From the NCBI GenBank assembly GCA_949317995.1, contig OX439048.1, forward strand, positions 31,873,495-31,937,494: DNA of 64,000 nucleotides, written 5' to 3'. The stretch is from Acholoe squamosa. Lineage: Eukaryota; Annelida; Polychaeta; Phyllodocida; Polynoidae. Positions 54,027 through 64,000 of the stretch are shown here, one piece after another. Every line of letters starts with the position of its first letter. Within the stretch, counting starts at the first letter, position 1. The notes below the pieces were generated by a model. It had not been told where the DNA came from. It made no database searches and was given only the letters and a program-made list of their open reading frames with translations. A program made the translations under genes and the position numbers.

Positions 54027-55110
54027 TCCATCCCCTAATTGCTGCCTCACCCTGGGTCATGGCTTCCCCAGAGTCCTGAGTCCTGGCATCCCTTGACTGC
54101 TGCCATACCCTAGGTCCTGCCTGTCCTTGAGTTCTGGCATCCCTGATTACTTCCTCACCCTGGGTCCTGACTTTGAACCTGACTGCTGCCTCACCCTGGG
54201 TCCTGCCTTCCCCTGAGTCCTGGCATCCCCTGAATCCTTCCATCCCCTGATTGCTGCCTCACCCTGGGTCATGGCTTCCCCAGAGTCCTGAGTCCTGGCA
54301 TCCCTTGACTGCTGCCATACCCTAGGTCCTGCCTGTCCTTGAGTTCTGGCATCCCTGATTGCTTCCTCACCCTGGGTCCTGACTTTGAACCTGACTGCTG
54401 CCTCACCCTGGGCCCTGCCTTCCCCTGAGTCCTGGCTTCCCTTCAGTCCATCGAACCCCTGACTGCTGCCTCACCCTGGGTCCTGCATTCCCCTGAGTCC
54501 TGACATCCCCTGAATCCTTCCATCTCCTGACTGCTGCCTCACCCTAGGCCCTAGCATCTCCCGAGTCCTTCCATCCCTTGATTGCCGCCTCACCCTGGGT
54601 CCTGCCTTCCCCTGGGTCCTGACATCCCCTGACTGCTACCTTCCCCTGGGTCCTGCCTTCCCCTGGGTCCTGACATCCCTTGACTGCTACCTTCCCCTGA
54701 GTCCTGACATCCCCTGAATCCTTCCATCTCCTGACTGCTGCCTCACCCTAGGCCCTAGCATCTCTCGAGTCCTTCCATCCCTTGATTGCTGCCTCACCCT
54801 GGGTCCTGCCTTCCCCTAGGTCCTGACATCCCCTGACTGCTACCTTCCCCTGGGTCCTGCCTTCCCCTGGGTCCTGACATCCCTTGACTGCTACCTTCCC
54901 CTGGGTCCTGACATCCCCTGCGTCCTGGCATACCCTGAATCCTTCCATCTCCTGACTGCTGCTTCACCCTGTGTTCTGACTTTATTTGAAGCTGACTGCT
55001 GCCACACCCATAGTCCTTCCACCCCTGACTTTTGCCATCCCCTGACTGCCTCCATGACCTGAGTCCTGCCTTCTCCTGACCCGGGTCCCCTGAGTCTTGC
55101 ATTCCACTGA
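54027..55110 (+). repeat. C/T-rich minisatellite, right part, with higher-order units
   Basis: Higher-order blocks of about 213 bp (54027-54240 and 54240-54450) and about 200 bp (54503-54702 and 54703-54905) repeat nearly unchanged. The plus strand is strongly pyrimidine-biased. Confidence 0.85.
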
Positions 55111-56313
55111 CTCCTGCCTGTCCCAAATCATGCCATTTAGAAATTCAAAGACCCTCCCATGATATTGACAATTTAAAAAATAGCATGTGAAGCTCCTTCC
55201 GATAGAATGATCTGTTTCCTGTTTGTTTGAAAATGGGTTAAGTTAGACTAGAAAACTAGGGGACGAGAACTAAAATTCCAAGAATAGCGATGTCATCAAA
55301 TTCCAGGGGAAGTATAATTCTAGCTATTAAACATGTTTCACCTTGTTCATCTACTGTGTATGCAATTTCTATACCTAATTTAGCGACGCAATAATGAGGA
55401 ATAAATCCATATCTAATGCCTATGTAACATTGAGGTAGCTAGACCTATAAAATACGATATATTTTCGACATATTCCCGCCAAAATTGAATGTCGTCTGCT
55501 TTGCGACCATGGGACCAATCCATTAATAGCTAAGCTTTCTGCACGGGTTCCCGGCAGTCATATTAATCTCACACACCTAGAGATGACAGTCGGCTTGGGT
55601 ACCAGTTCCCAATCTAACCGAGCGTTCTCCAATTTTCAGGAAATAACTGAAAAATATTTCCTCCCTTACCTGCCGCCGCTGGCGCTGCTGCGGTTGCACA
55701 TAAAGCAAAATTCAAAACTGCCGAGAAAAATGGAAGGCGAGAAAAATGTTCTACTTGCAGCTAGGGACGCCAGCGGCAATTAGTTTTCATGTTCCCCACA
55801 TTAGACATTAATTACTGCTATCAGCTTTCCATTTTGCTGACGAATCTGTGCCGAGAAAGGCTCCTGCAGACAGCCAGGGAGAGAGAACTCAGTTTTAGCA
55901 GCGTTTTGTGTGGGGAACGCTAATAGACTTGTGCCTGTCCTTGTATGAGTTGACAGCTCTTTGGGAATAAGTAGACTTGCCACTGGCTCTTTATGATATG
56001 ACAGGGCCATGTAATAGACTTGCCTTCGCCTGAACCCAATTTGGCAGATCATGTTACAGAGTCTATTCTTCCCTGGTTACTGACCTGATAAATGCAATCC
56101 CAGTTCAGTATGTATCAGTAACGGATTTAGATATAAGATGGCTCTCTTAATTGCCTCTCCCCATCTAAAAAAGCACGTGTATGCTCTATTTCAGCTATTT
56201 ACATATCGTCTATTATGCCGATCTCTGTTCACAATTGTAAGGACATTGTAATGATGCTCTCTTAGTGTCCATTATGATTATTATGGGGATTTTACTACAT
56301 GTCTAGAATTTTA
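55111..56313. other. Noncoding DNA
   Basis: Mostly unique-looking. A short GC-richer stretch at 55660-55760 has an open frame but no recognisable family or splice context. Confidence 0.35.
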
Positions 56314-56494
56314 CAGGGGCGGATCCAGAAAGGGTGGTCTATAGGGGCACAGCCAAGAAAATTTGGATGGCACAGGCAAGGTTCGCCCCAACATTTCCTA
56401 TAGTTAAGAGTATAACGAAGACCCATTTTTAGGGTGTCTAGGGGGCGGGGGGGGGGGCGCCTGCCGCCTAGGCCATCCCCTGGATCCGCCACTG
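56314..56494. mobile_element. 181-bp hAT-like MITE (CAGnGGCGGATCCAG ends)
   Basis: CAGGGGCGGATCCAG at the left and CTGGATCCGCCACTG at the right are inverse with one mismatch. A G-tract lies near the right end. The flanks give no clean target duplication. Confidence 0.7.
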
Positions 56495-56749
56495 CAGAAA
56501 TTGAGGTACTGGGAATACATTACTCACTCTCACTGCAGGCTACTGTATACCTATATACCCTAGATTGTAGAGTGATTGCGCCATGGACGTCTTGGAAAAC
56601 ATATTGTGACATTTGGGTATCGCCTACATGCATTTTATTCAGTTATCAACATAGATATGAAATATAGATTGTGGTTTCTATATCTGTGAAGTCACTGGGC
56701 AATTAGAAGACAAAGCTTAGCATAGCAGAGACTCATCCATTTGCATTGG

Positions 56750-57624
56750 TACACTGATAAAAATACAGTTGAATATCTTAGTCAGTAGTGACTAACTTTA
56801 GTTAGTCAAATGATAGTGCGATTTTTGGCTATCCCTCTATAGTAACCTGTGACTAACTTAGGTTAGTCATATAGTCAATGTATAGTCATGCCTTTAAACC
56901 ATTGTAAAATGTCTTAGTCAGATGACTTTCAATTTGATGCCTGGCATCATTTAGTTAGTCATTGCTGCTAACATGTACAGTCAGTACTGACTATACCTCC
57001 CACAGAGGATCTGTCTCTGAGTTTATCTCTCTGCCCTTTAGGCTGCCTGTCTGTCTGTCTGTCTGTCCACTGTGGTTTGTCTGTCTGCATCTTTTTCTGT
57101 CTGTCTGTCTAGCGCTGTCTGTCATCTCCATGATCTCTGTGATGCTGTCCCTTGACCATCACCCTGTGATCCTATCAACAAAGGTTTAAGACAGAGCAAT
57201 GTGAACAAAATTCATCCACCCAGTTCAATATGGCTGCCATACACCTTCTATTTATGATCAGTTTAGGTCAAAAATAACTCTCCTATTTCTGCAATACCTG
57301 CCAATATCATGACAAATAGATGACTTACCTATGTACTGATGAGTAGACATAGTCATTATCCATGGATGGAGTAGCTATGATGATGATAATGCCTGATTTT
57401 AATTGTCCTGATAAGGTATGTCCAAGAATCCAAAAATATGTGCTCTTTGTTGATGGCATCTTTGTGCACAGAAAACTGTGACATCATCACTTTGTGAGCT
57501 CTAGACATAGTCAGATTGACTAATTCTATGACTAATAAGTGACTAAGGCATATAGTCATCTGACCACAGGGGTCAAAATCTGGAGGTATAGTCACTACTG
57601 ACTATAGGTTTTATTATCAGTGTA
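56750..57624. mobile_element. 875-bp TIR element (TACACTGATAA ends)
   Basis: TACACTGATAAAAATA at the left and TTTTATTATCAGTGTA at the right. TAGTCAGTAGTGACTA-type subterminal motifs repeat on both sides. The CACTG terminus is seen in Chapaev/CACTA-like elements, but the superfamily is uncertain. A (CTGT)n run lies inside. Noncoding. Confidence 0.7.
57047..57121 (+). repeat. (CTGT)n microsatellite
   Basis: Interrupted CTGT repeat inside the 56750-57624 element. Confidence 0.85.
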
Positions 57625-60600
57625 CTCTACATGGAGGGATTGGGTTTACCTTCATTATCAGGGGAGCTTTTCTAAAATAATTCAGAGATTTTGGCAAAAG
57701 AAAATCAGTATGGGTAAATTAAAATGGCTCCATTGTTTGCCATATTTATTTTGTAAATTATTCTTTAGAATGTAGAAATTGAGCCATTCCGACATTTGAG
57801 TCCCTGCATAGCTGTATATAGTCAGTTCAGCAAACAAAGCAGTTTCTTTTTTTTCTATATTGAGTATCTATACTATCACCCCCCCCCCCACCCCTACATT
57901 CACCCTAACGTGGGATGCAGTCCCATAGCGCCTCTACCATAATCCCCACCTCCAAAGATAAAACCAGTATTAAACCTCCACAAATGAAATCAAACCTACC
58001 CTCCACCATCACCACAGTGGACTCCCTGGATGCATTTAAATTCACCAGTACGATTCCATACTCTCCCTAGACCACCTCAGATGGATTTTTAGGTCAGACA
58101 GGGTGTGGGATATGACGTCATAGTGGTAAACATGTGCCATATTTAATAATTCGTAGACTAAGTTGACCCAGGACTGAGCAGCTCATGGAGGGCTCCAGCG
58201 ACTCATACCCAGCTCAATACTACCCATTGTCGGCCCCGAGATGGCGCCAATAGCATAGAAATTGGTCCCACCTAGACCTGATACAGGTCCCTTGGTCATA
58301 TTTTATAAAATTTAATTGTCAGGGTAGAGGGTGGGGATTATTTGTCTAATAAATAGTGCATGTTAAAGAAAACTGGAAGTGGAGGAATTTTTACATTATT
58401 CTTAGAGGGCTATCAACGTATAAAGAGCTAGCGAATCATGATGGATTATTAGGAAATATTTCAGAAACTGGCCAATAGCGATAGAGTCAATAATGATGGA
58501 ATATTCAAGGTTGTCATGTGTATCTATAAAGTGTATTCAAGGCTTTTGGAGGGAATCATGCCATTTTTTTTTTTTTTTTTTTTTTGGGGGGGGGGGGGGG
58601 GGTGTATAATGCAGGATCGATCGTGGATGGAATCCGAGGTGTTCAGCTGAACACATTCTTTGCCCTTAGAAAATTCCATCTAAAATGGTATTCAAATGCA
58701 CAAGGTTTGACATGCTTTTTCAAAAGTAATCTTAAGATATTGAAACATGTCAGAGTAATGAAATAACAACAAGACGACTTTCTCAGTTTTTTGTATTTTT
58801 TATATATATGTTTCACTCCCATGTTAGAAAGAGTGGATAGTAAAACAATCAGCAAGAATCACATTCTTATGTAGGGACAGCCGCTACAACATACAATGAT
58901 GAATTAAAAATATAACAAGACCATATAGAAACAGCTCACTCCTCCGGAGATGTACATAACCCTCAATAAGTATAAAACTTTACAGTTACATACAGTTCCT
59001 AAACAAATGGGTTGGGAAAAAACAAAATAATCTATTCATTTTTTTTCTTGAGGAAGTTATAACAATATCTCATCATTAATATCGTCACGTATGCACAAGT
59101 TGCAACAACACCACTGAAATACCGCCTTGGGCAAATGACAGCACACCCGTCCTGAAAGAGGTTACTGTTCTTAATCTTTAGTTCACAACGTATACACAAA
59201 AGGAAACAAGTTTAAGCATTTTCTCTCCTTATCTCAAAACAGATGTTATTTCCAGCGCAATACAACCAAGAACAAGAGTATCATGATTAATGCAGCCTAT
59301 TACTGCCTATGGCATATCTGCTTTTCAAAATACAAAAGATTAAAACATAAGTAAGTCTTATTTTATGAAGGCATACAGAAAACATCTAAATTTTACCCAT
59401 TCGTATTTTGAGTATAGCACCACCAAAGAGTCTTGGTGCTTCAACCCTGTTAAGCCAGACTGAACAGAAAGTCTGTAAATGGCACATCCAAGTGTATTTA
59501 TAACAGTGGTTCACCCACCATTTATAAGCAAAGATAGAGGGTATCATTAGAACAGAATTTTAAGTTCATCAAAGTATACAATAGCCAACCCAGGGGAACA
59601 AGCCCCAATCTCCTGTCTTATCTCTGAGTGTTATCAGTATCATAAAAAAAGTCTTGAGCTAAAATCTAAGTGAAAACTGCTGTATACATATGCAACCACA
59701 AGCATTAAACCCTGAACAGTTTACAAAGAATAGTCTCATGAGCAGTATTTAAGGCCCCCAAAATAGGGGGAGGGCTCCCATGGCATTTAGTTCTTAATGA
59801 CCATGTTTAATCTTAAAGAGGGCGAATGTGCTTTCACTTACTTACTAACCACCATAAATATGTCTACGAGCGCACACGCGTATATACATGCAGCACACCA
59901 CTACAGCTATAGAGCATGTCTCCTTTTTCTTTAAGTTTTCTTATTTAGGAGATACCTAAACATGCCTGTACACGAATCAGTTCCACTTAATAATGTAATA
60001 AGTATGATAATAATGATAATTATTAATATTTCACTTTTTAATATATTCATTTTACCCTTGATACTCATAAAAGCTGTCAAGACAAACCCTATAAGAATGC
60101 ACGAACATCATCGTCACTCTCATACACATGTGTACATCAGTACAGTATCCTAATCTCGTTATAATAATGTTAGTATTTTTTTTTTCTTTTCATTTTAAAA
60201 ACATATACATGCTGTACAGTAGTATACTTACTATAGGACGCAAAAGGGAAAACTAAGCACGTCCAAAGTTACTGTAGTAGTTCCTAAACCGGAAACCACC
60301 TGTCTTGTCCCCACAAGGGGGCACAGGGGTCTCTCATTGTCATAGCAACCACCCACCACGTGGCTTTGTTATACTAGGTTGCTATGGTTACGGTTCCTAA
60401 CCATGGTGATTTGCACGGAGGAGGAGGAGGAGTCAGAGGCGAAGGACGTCTTTTCTTTTCACCAGAATATTACACAACATACACCATCCAATCATACACA
60501 TCTATACTGATAATTTGGGCATCAAGGCCATAATGATCGCACGCAATGGCCACTTTCCCAACTTTTATTGGAGATTTTCTTTTTAAATATTATCATTTCT

Positions 60601-61400
60601 TCTTCCTCATATTTCTTACCAGTGACACAGAAAAAGGACATGTACACATATTTGCTAAATGCCTTTTACCAGAACAGATGGGATTTTAGAGGTGAGGGTT
60701 GTGTCGGGAGGATTTAATCCATGATATTAGGGGGCACAGACCTACACATACATTCACTCTGTAGTTCTTTGAAACTTCTTTTTTTTTTCATTTTCTTTTT
60801 TTTTCACCACCCGATCATTGTTAACCACTCCTAAGTGTAGGCCACCACCAGAAATCTGCTGATCATTACGCTATGGAGAAAATTGGAAGGGGCGACAGGC
60901 AGGCTCAATTGAGTTTTAGGACAATAGAATATATCCCACCCTTTCTGCAAAGCTATGCTGTCTGGAGTTGAGCCACCCACCCACAAACCTAGCTAGTCTT
61001 GCAGCAGCAAACCATGGCATTTCTGACAAGAGAATTGGTCTAGGAAAAAAGTCACGATATATTCAGCATATATTTAGCAGGCTAGACCCACGCACACATT
61101 ATGTGGACCATATACATACCATCAACCCCAACCAACAAACCGACCAACCATTTCCACCACCTCCTGCCTATTTAGAAACCATATACTATTAGGGACAGTT
61201 GGCTTCCTGAGTGAGGGCTTCTGAGTAGGTTGAAAACTATTTTGATTTTTAAAACAAAAAACTGCAAAGTGGGGATGGATGTAGGGGTGGGTGGGGTTGG
61301 TGGAGGAGATTCTGTGCATTTTCAGTTTAATGAGTTTCCTGACATAGTGTGCCGAGTGCCGCTACGAACCGGCGCTCCACCATAATCAATATTATAACCG
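57625..61400. other. Low-repeat noncoding DNA
   Basis: AT-rich, with a T-tract followed by a G-tract at 58564-58602 and T-tracts at 60178-60190 and 60780-60805. Unlike the rest of the window, I find no TIR or foldback between 58.6 and 61.3 kb. It could be intron or a long 3' UTR of a gene to the right on the minus strand, but no direct evidence supports that. Confidence 0.35.
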
Positions 61401-62700
61401 CCCGGCCCAAACCGCGTGGATTTTAAATCTCGTCAGAACTCGTTTCGCGCGAGAACAGGCGAGGCTTGAGGGAGAGGAGGAGGAGAGTGGGTGAGGGTAG
61501 GGGGTGGTGGGGCCGGTGGTGGGTGGGGGGGGGGAGTGGGTGGTTGGATGTGGGTGTGTGAAGGGGAATGGGGGAGGGAACTCTCGACTGGTTGGCTGGG
61601 TGCTGGAGCTGCGGTAGCCCGGGTAGTCGGCAGGAGTTGGGGGAATAGACGAGCAGTGTATATGCATCCATATGGATGTGCTATATTATAACTTGGGCGG
61701 CTGCTGTGGTGGTGGTGGTGGGGGAGGGGGAGGTGGTGATGATGGCTGGAGTTAGAAGAGAAAAGGGCGGGTTGTGCCCTCCCCCTCCCCTTCTCTGCCT
61801 TCTCTCTAACCTTCCCCCGTTCTGTATGGTTGGGTTGTGTATAGGCCTAGGTATGTGGGGGGATACCTATATAGTAGTGGGTGTGCCACAGCAGTATGGG
61901 CAATGTGTGTTGTGTATATCAAGGGTAGGAGAAGGAATGGCAGGGTATAGGGGAGTGGTAGGAGAGAGCTCAGCGGGAGCTCAGGCTAGTATAGGGCACT
62001 TGTATTAAAGTTGCGGTACATAGGCCTAGCCCTTGCTGTCCGACCAGTGCCCTCCAGTGAATGGAGGTCCTGAGTTAGGGGATGGGGGAGGGGGTGATGA
62101 GTCCAACCCACTTCCCCTTCTCCCCCTCCCATCTACTCATCTATACCTCCTAACACCCTATTCCCCTCTCCCACCCCCTTCCACACCCATATCCCATATA
62201 GTTCCCCTTTACAGGCCCTTCGCGCCGCGGGGGGTAAAGCCACCACCGCCAGCACCACCTCAACTAGCACCAGCACCACCGACCCCCACCCACCCACCTT
62301 CACCCCCGCCCCATACAACCCAACATGCACGCGCACGCCGCCACACAATACCCGCTGCGCCGCCAAAAACGTTGCCATAGCTACGGACCCGCTCTATACA
62401 AATTGGGCCCAGCCAATATTGCAGGCTGCTGCTGCTGCTGCTGCTTCAGAGAGTGGTGGTGGTGGGGCTGCTGGGTGGTGATGCTGGGTGGTGGCAGCAG
62501 CGTGTTGGCGGTGGTGCTGAGTAGAGGTGGTGGTGGGTGGTGGCACGGGTGGTGCTCAGACCTTGCCTGTTAGTTTCTGCATCCCTTCCTTCCCTCCTCC
62601 TCCTCCCCCACACACATACACCCCCCCCCCCCCAAACCTCCACACCCACACTCCCTTCACCATCCAGTGTACTCCCTGCAAATTGCTAACCAACGGATTC
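61401..62700. repeat. GC-rich, strand-asymmetric simple sequence
   Basis: GGTGGT/GGGTGG-rich segments (61480-61740 and 62440-62560) alternate with CCCACC/CCTCC-rich segments (62100-62320 and 62580-62660). A CTG run is at 62428-62445. Several CpGs cluster near 61380-61460 and 62215-62235. The long open frames here reflect low complexity. Confidence 0.6.
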
Positions 62701-64000
62701 ACTCGCTGTGCCCTCTTTTCTCCATCCTCTCCTCCTTCCCTCCCTTCTCTACCCTACTGGAGGGAGAGAGGGAGACTGAGAACCCAACCAACCTCCATGC
62801 CAATCACCGTCGTCGGTCCAACTAGAATAAACCCTCAGTCATCGCATCAATGTGACCCGACCAAAAAAGCACGGTATAAAATACGAAATACTGTACAAAA
62901 TAAAACGACACTGGGATAATATAATATTATTTCCCATCCAATATCATTTACGTGCACGCTCTCAAATATATTGAAAAGGGAAAATAAGTACAATAAAAAT
63001 TCCCATTAATACACTCACTTCTCCCTTGCTCGCTTCCTAAGTTTGTATTCTTGTTAGGATATACATTATACCATACAACTTATCTGCCAGCAGTTGAAAA
63101 GTGTGGCCCCTCCAGTAGAATGAGGGATTGCCTTAGATACATGTGCTGGCCACAGAACTAGTTTTGTCTACCACTCTTCCACTGCCACCATCACACATTA
63201 GTTACAAATTACAGTGAACCTCACAATCACAGATAGTAACAAACTAAAACATCATCAATAATAATAACCATTATTACAAGTTAGTACACATAGAGAATAC
63301 ATCTCGGGGGGTTGTTGATGGGGATGGGGCAATCAATCGATCAATCAATGCAAAGCATATTACATCATTTTTTCTTTACCTCATACTATTATTACACACA
63401 TTTCTTATACTACTCAGGAAGTGACTACGTCATCAGTGTGTGTACTTGTGTAATTGACTATGTCACCAATCCTTGTGTACCTGTATGTATACAATACATA
63501 TGTACACCCCACCAATTATTACTCACTAAAACGGCCTTAGTACACAATACAGTTTAAAACTGGACCCACTCCCTTGAATGCATGCCATGCTTAGCAGGCT
63601 ATGTGCTTTAACATGGTATACTCCAGTAGGGGGGGGGGGTAGTGGGGGGTAGTGGGGAGCCCACCATCTAACATACAGGAGGGACCAAAACGGAGGACAC
63701 AGTAGAAGTATAGTACAAACCTAGGCGCTGGGCGCCAAGACGGGGCGTCAACGAACAGCGCGTAATTATCAATAACAGACCGAGCTGCTCCTGGCACCAA
63801 ACCCTCAGCTCCAGAGCTGCTCCCCTCCCTCAGAAAAGGACAAATCTGTGGCGCCAAGCAAGGGGCCTTTTTTGTATATCTATATTCCCCTCCTCACTCA
63901 CTAAAAGATACACATTTATATAATCTAGAAACATATATTAGATATATGTTATTATACACTTCCTTTTTTTTCTTATTGATATTTTCTGGGGTCTATATTT
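62701..64000. other. Noncoding or undetermined DNA at the right edge
   Basis: AT-rich, with a local GC-rich patch at 63720-63860 and a poly-G run at 63629-63640. A minus-strand frame across the patch is open, but no splice site or family supports it. Confidence 0.3.

Noticed and set aside
51820-55126. Minus-strand frames rich in TQGEAAVR/DARTQG repeats, which look like a repetitive secreted protein.
   Set aside because: They are shadows of the C/T-rich minisatellite, broken by frame changes, with no signal peptide or conserved boundary.
61392-62920. Pro-, Gly- and Val-rich frames on both strands, considered as exons of a Pro-rich protein.
   Set aside because: Low-complexity GGT/CCA sequence is open in several frames at once. 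No splice sites or domain.
63591-63880. Minus-strand open frame across a GC-rich patch (APQICPFLREGSSSGAEG...), considered as a last exon.
   Set aside because: It begins at a non-ATG codon, has no clear acceptor and no family signature, and its end runs through poly-G-derived Pro residues.

Overview
The window is animal nuclear DNA: AT-rich, intron-rich, and crowded with DNA-transposon relics, foldback elements, minisatellites and poly-G runs. Only two host genes can be supported. A marine invertebrate, perhaps a deuterostome, fits the mix of a SKICH-domain gene, a short-form tRNase Z gene, a Ngaro/DIRS-type retroelement and many MITEs. That placement is an inference and no species can be named from sequence alone.

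Layout: (1) 382-460, minus strand, is the first coding exon of a short-form tRNase Z (ELAC1) gene whose other exons lie beyond the left edge. (2) 0.5-24.2 kb has no convincing coding exon. It holds nested hAT-, Harbinger- and Tc1-like MITEs, foldbacks, minisatellites, a duplicated tRNA-Asp(GTC)-like unit and tRNA-derived SINE-like heads. (3) 24273-29110 is a nearly complete, young Ngaro-type tyrosine-recombinase retrotransposon on the minus strand. It has gag, RT-RNase H and tyrosine recombinase frames and split direct repeats in the order A1-ORFs-B1-A2-B2. (4) 29376-46236, plus strand, is a ten-coding-exon gene of about 993 residues with canonical splice sites and matching phases throughout. 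It encodes an N-terminal SKICH domain, a disordered region, a coiled coil and a novel basic tail, and resembles the autophagy-receptor family CALCOCO1/NDP52/TAX1BP1. Introns 4 and 5 (about 5 kb each) and intron 9 are packed with transposon relics. (5) 46.6-64 kb has no convincing gene. It contains a C/T-rich minisatellite with higher-order repeats that is interrupted by a composite-transposon-like insertion (52191-54026), several TIR elements, and GC-rich simple sequence at 61.4-62.7 kb.

How the parts relate: the Ngaro element sits head-to-head with the SKICH gene, its 5' end about 0.27 kb before that gene's first coding exon. Its repeats are almost identical, so it is recent. Even so, its gag and RT frames are separated by a single in-frame UAG, and its RNase H tail is cut by a frameshift. 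The best candidates for something undescribed are the SKICH protein with paired LC3-interacting-like motifs and no C-terminal zinc fingers, the gag/UAG/RT arrangement, and the 1.84-kb composite insertion at 52-54 kb.
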